Below, piece by piece: positions 21,119 to 34,561 of a DNA stretch of 64,000 nucleotides. The notes beneath the pieces are model-generated. The model ran no database searches, was not told where the DNA came from, and saw only the letters and a program-made list of their open reading frames with translations. Numbering within the stretch: position 1 is the stretch's first letter; every line of letters starts with the position of its first letter. Location: the NCBI GenBank assembly GCA_034766995.1, contig CM068320.1, forward strand, positions 24,729,851-24,793,850. The letters run 5' to 3'. The stretch comes from Acanthacorydalis orientalis (Eukaryota > Arthropoda > Insecta > Megaloptera > Corydalidae). Position numbers and translations under genes: made by a program.

Positions 21119-22947
21119 TTAACACTAGATTTATGGGTATCGACTGTATACTTATTTTTACTGAAATCCGTCTTTTTAACGGGCAAATGAAAATGCAATT
21201 TTTTGTAAATCTTCTTATCTTAAATCAATAGATTTTTATTAACAGTTTTATTCAGTACATTTTTTACATATAAACTCAATTTTAAATGTACATTTTCCGC
21301 ATACATACTTGTTACACTCAATAGAAATATTATTAAATCTATTTTTCTTACATAATCCGATTTGGCAAGACTTTCGTACATTAAGATTTTGTATAACTGA
21401 ATTGGAACTAGTATTTTTTCGTCGCGAAGATCACTGTCTAGTTCTTCAGTCAGTTGAAAAATAAAATTCTTTCTAGATATGTTTACTCCAGTGGTTTCCT
21501 TATACAATATCCAGACATTGATGGCTACCAAATCTAAAATGTTATAAAACACTTGAAGGGACCATCTACGGTACCCTGCTTTCACGCTATATTTTCTAGC
21601 CATTTGGTTTACAACATTCACCCCAAACTTGGTTTGGTTGTAAAATATGATTCTTTCAGGGACAAGTTTAGCATTATCTTCTATTTCGACATTTTTATGT
21701 TTAGAACTGAGCAATAATACGTTTTTGTTTGGCTTGGATTTGTAAACTGTGAGAACGTAATCATCTGTTTTATAAAGTTTTGTGGAAAATCGAATCATAT
21801 TATCCTTCTTAGCCTTTGCAATTTTTGGCAATTTTCTTCTGTTTGTATGTATAGTCCCCACAAGAGTTGTTTTTTTGCAAGCAACTTTTTTTCAAGGGAA
21901 CTGCTTGTGAAAAAGTTGTCAGTAGTAATGTTTTTTCCACGGTCTAAATATGGTTCAGCAAGCTTGAGCACGACGAATTCACTCAAAGGTATATTTGATG
22001 GTCGTATTTTATCTTTAGCCATTTATAAGATATTTGCTTGTAACATCCGATGCTAACCAAAACTAATGCCGAATTTATCAAGCTTATTTGGCATGTACTG
22101 TATAAATCGGCATCTAGTTTTAGTTGTGGACAATTGTTCATCGATTGTAATGTTCATGGCAGGTTTATAACAAGCCTGACTATTTTTGATAAATCTGTCC
22201 CATATTACAGAAATCAACGTTAGTTCGGTAACACTTGCATCATAATCCGATCCAGATAGATGTTCATCTATACTGGTTAGTTTTTTTATCAATTCAATAT
22301 CTTTTCGAGCCTTGTCCATAATACCTAGCCAAGTAGGCAGAACATATGTGTAAAAAATATTTCTTTATGGCTAGATTTTCAAACTACCTTGAAAAATTCA
22401 AATCTTTGTTTAGTAAATAAACTCCACTTCCTTTTCTGCAAAATTCACTTTTTAAACAATCACTCGCTTTGCTCTAATTGTATTATAAATAACATGTTCA
22501 GCCTCACTAAATTTCCAAATATCACATCCTTTCTCTGTAAACTGCACAGTTGAGATGATCATTCGTGATATGATAAGGTTTGCTCTTTTTGTAAATAAAT
22601 AGTTCAAAGCTATTCGTTTACGTACTCACTGCTAAACAGCCGTTATTTATTTTGTTTTTCCTTCTCTCATTCTCATTTTGATTTTTGTTATTCCGCAACA
22701 ATTGAAACGATTGATTGTAAATTAAGTAATCTGTCAATTTGACGGATTTTCTTAAAAATAGGTATACAACATATAGAAAAAGAAAATATAGGTCTTTCGG
22801 ATAAAATGAGTGGAGATATACATTCATTACATTATATCATTAAAAACAAATATATAATAACTAGAAAATAATATTTGCATGTTCGGAATTTTTAAGCATG
22901 AAATCAGAAACCCGTCAAATTGACTGGTTCCGTAAATCTAGTGTTAA
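21119..22947 (-). mobile_element. piggyBac-superfamily transposon, decayed but with both ends
   Basis: TTAA target duplications at 21119-21122 and 22944-22947. Inverted ends CACTAGATTTATGG and CACTAGATTTACGG (one mismatch). About 1.83 kb in all, long enough for a shortened transposase gene, which lies on the minus strand. A subterminal GTCAA...TTGAC palindrome is near the right end. It lies between the pogo element and mariner B. Confidence 0.93.
21220..22550 (-). pseudogene. piggyBac transposase pseudogene
   Basis: DDE_Tnp_1_7 homology in three successive frames. First, 22053-22319 with KPAMNITIDEQLS, which carries the first catalytic Asp. Second, 21795-22022 with EPYLDRGKNITTDNFFTS, which carries the second. 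Third, 21220-21861, with KFGVNVVNQMARKYS where the family has VDxLDQM: both aspartates are Asn here. It then reads YRRWSLQVFYNILDLVAINVWILY. The C-terminal cysteine-rich domain is degraded, with Tyr/Ser or other residues in place of cysteines (SMYAENVHLKLSLYVKN). Similarity continues weakly upstream to about 22550. Two frameshifts and the Asp losses make it dead. Confidence 0.88.
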
Positions 22948-23725
22948 TAATACAAATCGAATTAAGATGTAACAAGTAGAATAAAAGAGTCAGAAGATAT
23001 ATTGCGAATGTGTAAACAAGAGATGCGTTAAATCGTTTGAATTGAACGAATTTGAAAGAGTTGTTTAAATTATGCATACTTGAAATAAATGTTATTAGTG
23101 TCTGATAATTTAATAGTGCTATAAACTACTCTAACATTTAATGTTTTTAATACCAATTTAAAAAATGACGTACATCAGGTATATATTACAGCAGACGTGA
23201 AAGTAAAAGTTAGTGTTAACTTTAGAAGATTAAGAGACTATAATAAATATCAGTCACAATGCTTGAATGGGTTCTGTGCTACAATGATTTTAATGATACG
23301 TTTGGTGATGTCGCCTATCAACGCAACGTTGTTGTGTAATATATACACAAGTTCGTATAAATTTTTAGGGAAGATGAATAGATTACATTTATTCAGACGT
23401 CGATGTACAGAAAGTTTTCAGTTAACTGTTTCAAATATGTTGTACTAGTTTAATTTTTAAACTTAATTTGTTAAATAGTCTGTTTGTATACATTATTATA
23501 ATTAATGTTTTTAAATGTGATATTATTCATGATACTTTCATTAATATTTCAGTAATCGGTTTTATAATAACTATGATATAATTCTTATTTTACTATGATA
23601 TAATTATTTTTTTATTCAGTAAGTGGATAATTTTTATTAACAATTGATCATATCTTTATTTATTTAGTTATTTATTTAATAATGCTATAAAGCGCATGGA
23701 TTAATAAAGATATGAAAAGGTGATA

Positions 23726-25000
23726 TGAGGTTGGTACAAAAATAATTGCGGTTTTTATCATTTTAAGTTTGGCGTCGATTTTTCTAGTTACCGTTATCTT
23801 TTGTTATAGCCATGTGATACATAATTGTAAACAATGAAATTAGCACTACTGATTTCAGTTTACATCTATTGTTTTCATTCTTTAGTATTGCTGGATATAA
23901 CCTTTTAAATTAGTCATGGAAAAAAGCGAATTCGTTCGATTTTGTTGTATGAGTTTAAATTGGATCGAAAAGCAATAGAAACTGCTCGAAATATGAAATT
24001 TGTTTTTGACGAAGAGTCAATTAATGAAAGTATAGCTCAACACTGGTTCCAAAGTTCTGTGATAAAAGCGAAAGCCTTGATGATGAGAGGGTTTGTGGAC
24101 GTCTTTCAGCTATAGACATTAATGATTTAAGAAACATTATTGAAGCGGACACAAGAAAAACAACTCGAGAGGTGGTAGAAGAACTCAATGTTGATTATTA
24201 AACAGTAGTTCGACATTTGAACCTAATTGGAAAAAAAGAAAAACGGATAAATGGGTGCCGTATGAGCTAAACGAATATCAAGCAATTCGGCGATACAAAG
24301 TCTGCTTCGTGCTTTTCTTTCCATAAGAAAAATAATCTCTTTCTTGATCGTATTGACGCATGTGAAGAAAAGTAGATTCTCTGTAACGATCACTCTAATG
24401 GCTAGACAGAGAAGAAAAACCAAAACAGTTTCCTAACGCGAATCTTCATGAAAAAAAGATTATGGTCACTGTTTGGTGGTCGGAAAGTGACTTCATTTAC
24501 TACAACTTCTTAAATCCTGGTGAAACAATAACAACAAAAAAATATTCTCAGGAAACTGAAAAAATGCATGAGAAATTGTATCGTTTACGGTCAGCATTAG
24601 TCAATCGAAGAGGACCAATTCTTCTTCATGACAGTGTCCGATCATACGTCTCACAAATAACTTTAAAAAAATTAAATGAACTGGGTTATGAAACCTAGCC
24701 TCACCCACCTTATTCTCCGGATCTTCCTCTGACAGATTATCATCGTTTTAAACATTTGTGTAATTTCCTACGAGAGAAGGTTTTCAAAGATCAAGCATCA
24801 GCTCAAATCACTTTCGATGAATTCGTCAATTCCAGGACTCCAGAATTCTATTTTGTAAGAATAAACAAACTTGTTTTCCGTTGGGAGAAATGTGTATAGA
24901 ATTATGGTCTTTATTTTGATTAATAAATATAATTTTTAACTGATATAAGCGCCTTTATACTCGATATGTAAAAACCGCAATTATTTTTGCGCCAACATAA
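23726..25000 (+). mobile_element. mariner element B (cecropia-subfamily type), full length
   Basis: Terminal repeats TGAGGTTGGTACAAAAATAA at the left and a matching end with TTTTTGCGCCAACATAA at the right; TA duplications at 23724-23725 and 25001-25002. 1275 bp, the same as element C. Closely related to elements A and C by eye across the whole length. Confidence 0.93.
23916..24899 (+). pseudogene. mariner transposase pseudogene B
   Basis: Starts MEKSEF, then shifts frame to IRSILLYEFKLDRKAIETARN. The HTH half includes TIEADTRKTTREV-like and HLNLIG segments. The first catalytic aspartate is lost: the usual VTCDEKW reads DACEEK followed by a stop. MVTVWWSESDFIYYNFLNPG, LLHDSVR and PYSPDLPLTDYH are still visible. 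Several stops and frameshifts occur. Confidence 0.9.
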
Positions 25001-25647
25001 TATATACATAAACATATATATATATATATATATATATTACGTATTTTATATTATATAAAATATGTGTATTTTGTATGATAATTCTTAGAGAAGTGGATAA
25101 GTTTAAATTTGAATATTCGTTAAAAATATTTCAAATATTAGAACTTTTAATAGAATATACGAAGATTCCCATGCTGAGCACAAAAAATGTTTTGAATCTT
25201 ATACGTGGTTTTCATAAAGTAAGGCGGGATTTAGTCTACAGTATGTGTAAATCCAAGAAAAAGTAATTTACTTTCACTGTTCGATGATCGATTCTACGCA
25301 ATTTGATTTTCTACTTGGTGAGTTTATTTTTATAGTCGAGATTTAAATTGAAGCTTTCCTTTAAATTTGCTAAACAAATTGAAGATTCAATTGTATTGAA
25401 CTGTTTACGCTCTTTTTAGTTTCATGACGTAATTATATGTTCTTTGAAGACTCAAACACCTAAGAATGAGTGTAAATGAAGTAAAAGAATATAATTTTTA
25501 CACATATATAGACACATTCTTTGATTATCATTTTAAAATGAACTTTTATTTAAAAATATAAATTTGAAAATGTTATAACTTGTCGTGTTTTCAATATATA
25601 ATTTTAAGTTGAAATACATATCCACATATTTATAATATATAAATGTT

Positions 25648-25684
25648 TATATATAGATATATATATATACATTTATATATATAC

Positions 25685-25726
<42 letters not shown>
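25648..25726. repeat. (TA)n(TG)n
   Basis: Interrupted TA blocks ending in about eight TG units. Confidence 0.9.
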
Positions 25727-26113
25727 AATTATTAGTTACCTTAAAATCTTTTTTTAAGATTAATAGGTGTCTTATAATTGAATCGGTCATTCCAAAAACT
25801 ACTTGTCAAGCTTTTTTTTAAATTTTTTTTTGTGGAAATTAAATCCTTGAGTGTACTCTCATATTCAGCATAAAATTATATTAGCTATGTTGTGCCTAGC
25901 TATCGAACTTGACCAGGTAATTACAGAGCCGTTGCAAAAAAAGCATATGGATCGAAAATTTCGATAAAGTATAAAAAAAATAGACAATTTAAAACAAGTA
26001 AAAGATAGCATCTTAGAGGAGCACATGCTATTGTGAAACGAAATATTCAGCTGGCCAACCGAAGAAATGTAAGAAACTCTGCTAGAATCCGATGACGAAT
26101 ATGATTATGCACC

Positions 26114-26777
26114 TTAACACTTTATCGACCGGGCGGTATTGCTATGAACCTGTGACCTGTGTCCGGGGGCATTTTTATAAAATAAGAAAAACCATTGATC
26201 GTTTTCTTCAAACTCTTGTGTATTTTGAAGTAATTTGGATATTGAAATGAAAATTTAAGGAAATATTAAAGAGGTTTTGATTATAATTTCTACATTATTT
26301 ATTCAACATTATTAAAATGAGATATTATTGAAAATACTCATATATCTTTGTTTTTTATAATATTTACACAACATTTTAGTAATTCACCTTTGCATGATAT
26401 TTGGGGAAACAATTAATTTTTAAAGGAACTTTGCACTCGTTACACATATATATTGTATCCTTCCTTATATTATAAAAAGCACAAACCCGGCATCTTCTTC
26501 TGATACGTTTAATTGTGGTTGATATTTTTATAATATGATGTAATATATGTATAATATGATATATTTACGTTTTCGTTATCCATTTTTATCAGTATTTAAA
26601 TTCAAAATATAAAGCATACAATAAAATGTCAAACAGTATAATTATAATTAATTGTTATAATTTTTATTTTTATTATTGAATAAATATTGCAAGTTAAGCG
26701 CTTTTAATGATTACACATCGGAATTTGATTATTTCATATAGGACCCAAATTGGCGTTCCCGGTCGTTAAAGTGTTAA
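26114..26777 (-). mobile_element. piggyBac-type deletion derivative
   Basis: TTAA at 26114-26117 and 26774-26777. Inverted ends CACTTTATCGACCGGG and CACTTTAACGACCGGG (one mismatch). 656 bp between TTAAs. The ends differ from the 21.1-kb element, so it is another family. It retains the 3' coding end of a piggyBac transposase on the minus strand. Confidence 0.88.
26376..26530 (-). pseudogene. piggyBac C-terminal cysteine-rich domain fragment
   Basis: The minus strand reads IKRIRRRCRVCAFYNIRKD, then TIYMCNECKVPLKINCFPKYH, with a stop at 26378-26376. The pattern CxxC, CxxC, then CFxxYH is the zinc-binding C-terminal domain of piggyBac transposases. All key Cys and His are intact, in contrast with the 21.2-kb copy. 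The catalytic domain is deleted. Confidence 0.85.
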
Positions 26778-28752
26778 TATTAGATTATAAGTAAGATACA
26801 TATTTGTGTGCTATAATATATTTTTTTAATAAAGAATCATAGAAAAAATATCATTTTTAAACAATTTATTATGCATTTAATACTATTCCATGCAAAAACA
26901 ACATAAGAAAAATAATTTACGTTGATTTTTTTATACATGAAGGTTTCATAAGACAGTACCTATTAAGCAACTAACAAAGTAAATGCCTAACAAACATATT
27001 AACAAAGAAAATCTTTAAATATTTTTATTATTTTTGTGCAACGCAGTTTTTACGGAATCGTGTAAAATTTAAATTCTGTGATTTATGTAGTTTTTGAAAT
27101 GACCGATTCAATTCATGATAATTTTTTTCATTAGTTGTAACGGGAAATGAAAAGAAAATTATACTCTCAAAATATATAAAGTTTTAATTGTATTATTGTA
27201 CTAGAAAAATATATAATGATTATGGAAAGGAAAAATATTATAAATTGTTCGAAAATATGTTAATTTGAACTAATCTTATATTTTAATTTACTATAGTATG
27301 TATTTTTATAAATAAAAATGAAAAATATAACTTGGATTAAAGTATATGATGCCATTTTAATTTTTAAATTAAAATTTTTAATTAATATACCTCTTTCACT
27401 CTATCTCTCTATGTACGTTTTAAAAAAATACGCGGAAGAAAGTATTATAATAAATATTCAACATATTACACTTAAGAACTAATTAAAAAACTCAAAGAAA
27501 AAATATATTTTAACATTTTATTGAAAAATATAATTGATTTTTTTTATTATTCCTTGCTTCTTAAAAGAAACGTGATAAGATCCATGAATAAAACATAAAT
27601 GTATAAATACGTTAGGAAACATGATACGATTTCTTATTACAATTATTTTTTTTCTTAATTAAATCAATGAATATTCAAAGTTTTTTAAATTATTCACAAA
27701 TGTTGTTTATCTCACGTATTGTTAATTAACAGTGCTGAATGAATCACATTGGAATACAGTAACGTTTTGATATTTTTTAAGTACAGGCACATATTGTAAT
27801 GTAATTATTGTTTTTTTTTTTTTAATCGAGAAAAATATCAATAAATTAATCAAAGTGGAAATTATGCTATCTACTTCAAACGAAAAGAAATGAAAGATTT
27901 ATTGCGAGTGTCTAGTATAAACTAAATGTAATGAAAAAGCTTATAAAGTTAATGGTTATACTTAGAGTTAGATTATTACTTACTCTCTAACTTTTACGAC
28001 AAGTGTAATGTCTTATTGCTTTGTGTACTTTAAGCATGAGATTAAATTGGTGAGTCTAAATTAAACAATAATTTATGTAAATGTTTGTGACCGTCATTAT
28101 TGTATGTATTAACTAGTTTAGTTGTATAAAACCACCTTTACAACTGCATTATTACAAATAAAAATGATTTTAAAATAAATAACAGTAATAAATACAATTC
28201 CAAAAAGTTTTATTTACTGTCAGATTATTATGGTCAGATAAACATTTTATTTTATAATAATGAATTTTTAAATGATTCATATTTTTTTATTCCATATTAA
28301 GTGAGAATTTTAATCATTAAACGCATTGAGTTTATAAATACTTATTATATAAGTTCAATGAGACGATAGAAATATGTTTTCCAATTTTGACTGTTTTAAC
28401 TCTTTCTTAAAAAAATATAAACTTTATATTTGTTATTTATAGGAACATTTTTTAATATGTTGAAATTGACAGCAGTAAAAATATCTTTAAGTGTTGTAAA
28501 TTATCAATCATAAGACATAAATTACCTATTTTAAAAATTATAATTGTAAAAAATTATAGTTTTGTGTTCTGGTATAATTATTCTATTTCTGAAAAACAAA
28601 GCTATTTGTGTATAATGGAACAGGGATTTTAGAGAAATTGAACTTTTGTTAATCATAACATTAAAAAAACCATATTGTTGTCTAATAAAAGAATGAATCA
28701 AAAACTTAAAAAATGTTAAATAGCTTGGTAATGAAGATATTCATATTTAATG

Positions 28753-28789
<37 letters not shown>

Positions 28790-29176
28790 TATGTATGAAT
28801 AAGTATATGTCCGTATGTATGTATGTTTTTAAAAGTCTTGCTTTCTTTCCGTCAAACGATAACATTTAAAAGTAATTCTTGAAATAAAAATAAAAATCAA
28901 CATGGTTTTTATTAGTTCATGAAAGAGTCAAAAACAATATAAAATTGAAACGGCAATAAAAATATTTCTTTAAAATGTAAGAAGTTGAAAGAAAAATAAG
29001 TTTTATGGTAATGGCAACATTTATAAGAACATGAATGGAAATGTAGCACGTTAATAAAATAAAAAAAAACGGAAATAAGCGTATTTGAACATCTTTTATT
29101 TCTTGTGAATATAAAACGTATATTCTAGTAGAAATTTAATAATTTTTTTGAAAGCGTTTATTGAAATTATCATATT

Positions 29177-29177
<1 letters not shown>

Positions 29178-29211
<34 letters not shown>

Positions 29212-29237
29212 CACACATATATATATATATATATATT
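29178..29237. repeat. (TA)n with ACACAC interruption
   Basis: Two TA blocks separated by ACATACACACA. Confidence 0.9.
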
Positions 29238-31020
29238 CATATACTACAATATTCTTTCATAAAATAATTACATGTGAAAATAAAATTTATTTCAATTATA
29301 TTATGACCGACTTGATACTACTGTGTTTGAATGTAAATTTAATCTTATGTTTTGATGCATACTATTTACTTACAAAAACATTTTAAAACTCAAAGACCAT
29401 TTGAATTTTCAGTTTATAATTTTAATAAAACAGATTTGGATAGTAAGTATTTATATATGCATTTATTTGTGTGCATAGTAGTGGTATAATTGTTTATTTT
29501 TAATCTATTAAATTTTATTTGTATTTTATCATGCAAAAAATTCTTTTATGAAAATATATCAACACAATGTATCACAATGTATGAATTTAATAATTAAGTA
29601 TATTTAAATACAACCATTATAAATGATAAGATACCATTCGATAATTAGTCAGTAAATTATTAATAGAAAATAAATAAAATATAAATCTAAATTATTTCTT
29701 TTAAAGGTGAGATAAATCAAGAGGCAATATTCGAATCGGTTAAGCTCAAAAATCATATAAATAATTATAAAAGATGGTAAGTTCTAACAAAAATTTAGAA
29801 TTTATTTTTCATTTGTGGAAAATTTTCTAAATTAATAATGTTTTCAAAATAAGTAATTGTAGTCAATGAATACTGGGTGTCATCAACGTTATAATTTTAA
29901 TGTGATAAGAATGTTTAAACACAGTACAAGAGTTTTTAGTAGTAGAAGGTTTTTGTGCCTATTAGTAATTGTTGATATTAAAAGCTCATAAAATATACTA
30001 AAGAAAAATAGTTGGAATTTCTGATCTTAGGATGCTTATAAAAAAAAGATACTCATAAAAGTACAATAAAAGATATTTGTTATGAGGAATGCTTTATAGA
30101 AATAAAAAAAATAACAAAAAATTAAAAAACTGGTGGTAATAGAGCTACAGTAATAATTTCAGGGCAGTTGTCATTGGAGCAGAAGTTAACACTAGGATAA
30201 ATTCTGCAACTATTCATAAAATAACCGCAGTGGTTTTGTTTAAAATTAATTATTTATTTGCTTATAGATTAACAACACTATTTTTTATACAGTTTAAAAA
30301 ATTAGATAAATAATCTTTGATCAAATAATATACAGTGAATTTATTTCTGTTTTTGCACATGTCAAAACTATTAAAAATATTTTATTTAAATTTATACTTT
30401 TTCATTTTAATGCACTCTATAGCAAAATTTAAAATCAATATATTTTTTCAAGTTAATTATTTTTGGAATTTGCTTCAAATAATATCATTTAGGTTCAACA
30501 TGTGTTGAACGTTTGCCTCTCAATTTTTTTTAAATAAAATCTACTAAAAAATAAATTTAATAAAAAAACAAATTTCAAATATATTTTTGCATATTATTTG
30601 AAATAATAATCATTAAACTCTTGAGTCAAAAAAGAAGCAAATGTTTATTAATATCACCAAACAGAATTCTCAGAGAACATTGTATAAAAGCATTCATAAT
30701 TTATTAACTGTCGTACCAACAGTTTCCAGTACGTAAATTATTAAGTGTCATTATTTTCCAACAGCTCTCTAATATCTATTATGACACTACACCTATATTA
30801 TCTTGTACTAATTATCTTGTACTCAATTTACAAACTAACCTTTTATAGATTAACGTATTATTTATTATTATAAAGTGTTACAGTCAACTTTCACATATAA
30901 ATAATATTAAGATAAAAAGTATCAGGTCATACAGATTCTTGTAAATTCATTTTGGTCAACGTTAAACTTTTTATTAATATTATTTAAATAGAGTGATAAA
31001 TATAAAGACACATGAATATG

Positions 31021-31021
31021 C

Positions 31022-31104
<83 letters not shown>
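31021..31104. repeat. (TA)n
   Basis: 84-bp tract; the minus-strand frame at 30922-31125 is its translation. Confidence 0.95.
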
Positions 31105-31106
<2 letters not shown>

Positions 31107-31553
31107 TAGATAGATAGTTGTGCATATTTATGAATTTAATGAATGCATTTTATATATTACTAAATGATACTTTTACATTTTTAACTATTATCTGAAACAA
31201 TTTTTATAGTTATTACAATGTATATCTAAAATAATATCTTACATTCTTCATTATAAAATTAATTTAATTGTTTGTTCAATATATGTTATAAAAATTAAAA
31301 TGAAACCAAACGATTGCAGAAGGGAAATATATAGATAATAATGCACACTACCCAGCGCCTCCACCAAGAGATGCATATAGTGCTAAAAGTTTTTATACAA
31401 TAATTATTATGTCTGTGCAGTGAATGTAATAATTTAAAATTAAATAAATATTTAGGAAGTAAAAGTTAAAGTAATGTGACAAGTGTTTAAAAAATGAACT
31501 ATTAAGGAAAAAATGTAAAACGAGAATCAATCAATTTTTGTAAACTATAATTA

Positions 31554-32126
31554 TTAGGTTGGTAGGAAAATAATTATGATTTTTGTTTTCTGAATTTTAA
31601 CCAATTTTTTTTCAATGTGTGAAAGTGTCATTTCATTGTGTTCATTTTATTATTATTTAAAGTGCATTTTCGGTCTGTATTTTGGTAACATCGACTTTGG
31701 TATTATTATAAATTTTGCTTCAAAATTGGTTATTGAATTAAAAATGGAAAAGAAGAAAAGCAATTTTGAGAGCAATTTCTTTGAATTCAAAACGGGTGGT
31801 GAAGCACCAGAAACTGCTCGTAAACTAATCGATGCTTTTACTGTTAAGAAATGTATGGTGAAATGATTGTTCCAAAAATTTCGTGCTGGGGAAGAGAATC
31901 TGAAAGATGACGAAGGTCGCGGGCATCCTTCTTCAGTTCATACCGACCAACTGAAGGTATTAATTGAATCAGAATCGCGCATAACACTTTTAGAACTTTC
32001 ATAAAAGTTAGGTGTTAGTCATTCAATAGTTCTGGACTACTTATAACAGCTAGGAAAATCAAAAAAGCTTCACAAATGGGTGCCGCACGAACTAACTAAA
32101 TCGTAATTATTTTTCTACCAATCTAA
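31554..32126 (+). mobile_element. Internally deleted mariner, family 2, copy D
   Basis: Inverted ends TTAGGTTGGTAGGAAAATAA and its complement, with TA duplications (31552-31553, 32127-32128). 573 bp. Codes a relic of the N-terminal half only: MEKKKSNFESNFFEFK, EAPETARKLIDAF, then after a stop LFQKFRAGEENLKDDEGRG, then KWVPHELT just before the right end. The deletion removes the whole catalytic domain. Frames at 31615-31866 belong here. Confidence 0.9.
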
Positions 32127-32937
32127 TATTTAGATGTTTTATTATTTGTTACCTATTTTCTAATAAGCCAATTATATTTTAAAAGTCTATTGTTATATAA
32201 ATGTATCCACTTAAAACTTGAAACATTTATTAACAATATATTTTCAATGCAGTGCCATAAAAAATGTGTTAATTTTTTTAAAATTTATTCGACAACACGC
32301 TTCTGTAATAAATACGAGTAATGCGAATTTACAAAGTTCTTACGGCGTCTCATAATAACATTATAAATAACTGTATGAACAGTTTTTAAATTTTTATTTG
32401 TACTTTTTTACTTTGTTTTTAAACTTAATATCATAAATTAAATTTATACATATTATATTCGCTACTACTATTGACATAAGAAAAAAATAGTTTATTATTG
32501 ATATAAATCAATCATTAATAAATAATTATCAATTATTAAATAAAATTCTGAATTTTAAATTGAAATTGTTTTCAATTCTATGTTAAGTGTTAATTATGAC
32601 CAAAATAATGTATCTATAAGTAATGAAATTAAATATGAAATAAATAATAATCAACGTGGAGTCTCTTGTAGAACGCATGACTTTCTAAGTATATTTAAAT
32701 TTTAAAACAATAATCTCTAAAGGATTTTCAATGCGGGTTAAATGGAATATCTGAATGTAATATTAAATTAGATCCTATACACATAATGGTCATCAAAGAT
32801 TACAACATTCTCGTTTTAACAATGTTTGTGGCTGACCAGACGAAAATGGTTTATTATTTTAATTAGACATGTATTCCTTTGAGTGAACATACAGTCGTGA
32901 AAATTTTATATTGCAAATCATGTCCTTATTATATGTG

Positions 32938-32983
<46 letters not shown>

Positions 32984-33249
32984 ATATTAAAGAAATATAA
33001 TGAATTAATAATGATTGTTAATGATTGTTTTCACACACAGATCATAATAATCAATGATAATAAAACAGTGAATTAAATTTTTATTATAATGCATTTTTAA
33101 TATATAATGTGTTATATAGAATACGACTTTTATTCGAATGAGGGGATAAATGTAAAGTTAAATAAAGAGTGGTTGAATATTCAATAAAAAAAAACACATG
33201 GATGAAAAATATTCCACTTAAAATCATATGTATAATATAAAAATCGCTT

Positions 33250-33540
33250 CTATTTTATGAATGCGCGGATGTATATAAATCAATTGAAGCGGCTGTAAGC
33301 ATCAAACTCTCTCAGACTCAATGTGGTTTATATGGATGCGTTAAGTGCTTTGCGTACACCTTCGTGATTTTCTCCATGAGTCGAGCTTTATAAAAAAAAA
33401 CGAAATAGACGGAAGTTTTCTAGCGAAGAAGCTTTTACGTGATCCTTTTCGCAATTTTTGACGTAGAAAATAATTGTGTCTGCGACTTTTATTGAGACTT
33501 AAGTGATTTATGTTGATCTGTGCAGTTATTTTTTGTATTT
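33250..33540 (+). promoter_or_regulatory. Candidate core promoter or first exon (weak)
   Basis: GC-richer 290-bp block. TATATAAA at 33272-33279 is followed about 30 bases on by ATCAAACTCTCTCAGACT, which contains initiator-like TCA motifs. This spacing suits a TATA/initiator promoter on the plus strand. No ORF of note on the plus strand; the minus strand has a 19-codon frame at 33375. What it would drive is unknown. Confidence 0.25.
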
Positions 33541-34187
33541 TGAATACATAGATATATATGAAGAACTTGCATGGTTTACAATTTTTTTAAATAATTATTA
33601 ATGGAAATTAACTCATATGAAAGAATTCTCTCAATATTTATTAATTAGAAATTGTTTGTCTATTAATATATCCATTTTTTCTTTTAAAAACATGTAAATA
33701 TTTTCAAATAAATACAAATAATTTCTAAAAATCAATTATAAATTCTATACTTTCATAATTTTTTTTCTATTCTTTCTATAATGTTGTTGGATTGAGAAAG
33801 ACTTCTGCGATTTCGCAGAGATACAAATTCAATAAAATAATGAATTAAAAATAAATTAAGATTAATTTATATAATAATAATTACTAAATAAATAAAACAA
33901 AAAATTAAATGTTATCTTAAAGTATTTTTTATTTGAAGAAAGTTTACAGTTGATAATATTAAAGTAATATTTTAAAATATATTACATGTCTTATTCATAT
34001 TTGATACGATGCTATGGAATTTGTAATAAAATTTTTATTCTTTGAACAGCAAAGTTTTGTTAAAAAGAAAAACTGTAACAAAACAATCATATAATAGATT
34101 TATTTATAGTTGAATAACTTTTAAATTTTACTGAAACTTTTCTTTACTCTTTTCTTTTATAAAATACAGAAATTCTAGCATTTATCC

Positions 34188-34231
34188 ATATATATATATA
34201 TATATGCATGTGTACATATATACATGTATAC

Positions 34232-34277
<46 letters not shown>
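34188..34277. repeat. (TA)n with TGTACATA interruptions
   Basis: 90-bp interrupted tract. Confidence 0.9.
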
Positions 34278-34279
<2 letters not shown>

Positions 34280-34561
34280 TATATAATATTAACACATGTA
34301 TATTTCAATAATTATAAAAAGTTTACTGGTTTAATATATTTCTAAATTTTCAATTTTAATTGTTTTTTTCTTATTTTATATTTATACTCATTTCATTTCG
34401 ACAGAATTTCAAAACGAAGTGATATAAATAAAAACAGTAATAATGAAAATTTGAAATTGAAGAACAGATAATGAAAGTATTAATAAAATGTTAAAGTGTA
34501 AAGAAATAGAATTCTGTAAAGTACATCTGACATATATTTTTTGTTTGAAATTATTTTATTA

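Larger units (their letters stand above)
26778..31553. other. No gene seen
   Basis: 4.8 kb of AT-rich sequence with (TA)n tracts at 28755, 29178 and 31021. No splice-linked coding block and no transposon end recognised. Confidence 0.6.
32127..34561. other. No gene supported; contains a GC-richer block at 33.25-33.54 kb
   Basis: AT-rich with (TA)n at 32944 and 34188. The block 33250-33540 stands out and is described separately. Confidence 0.55.
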
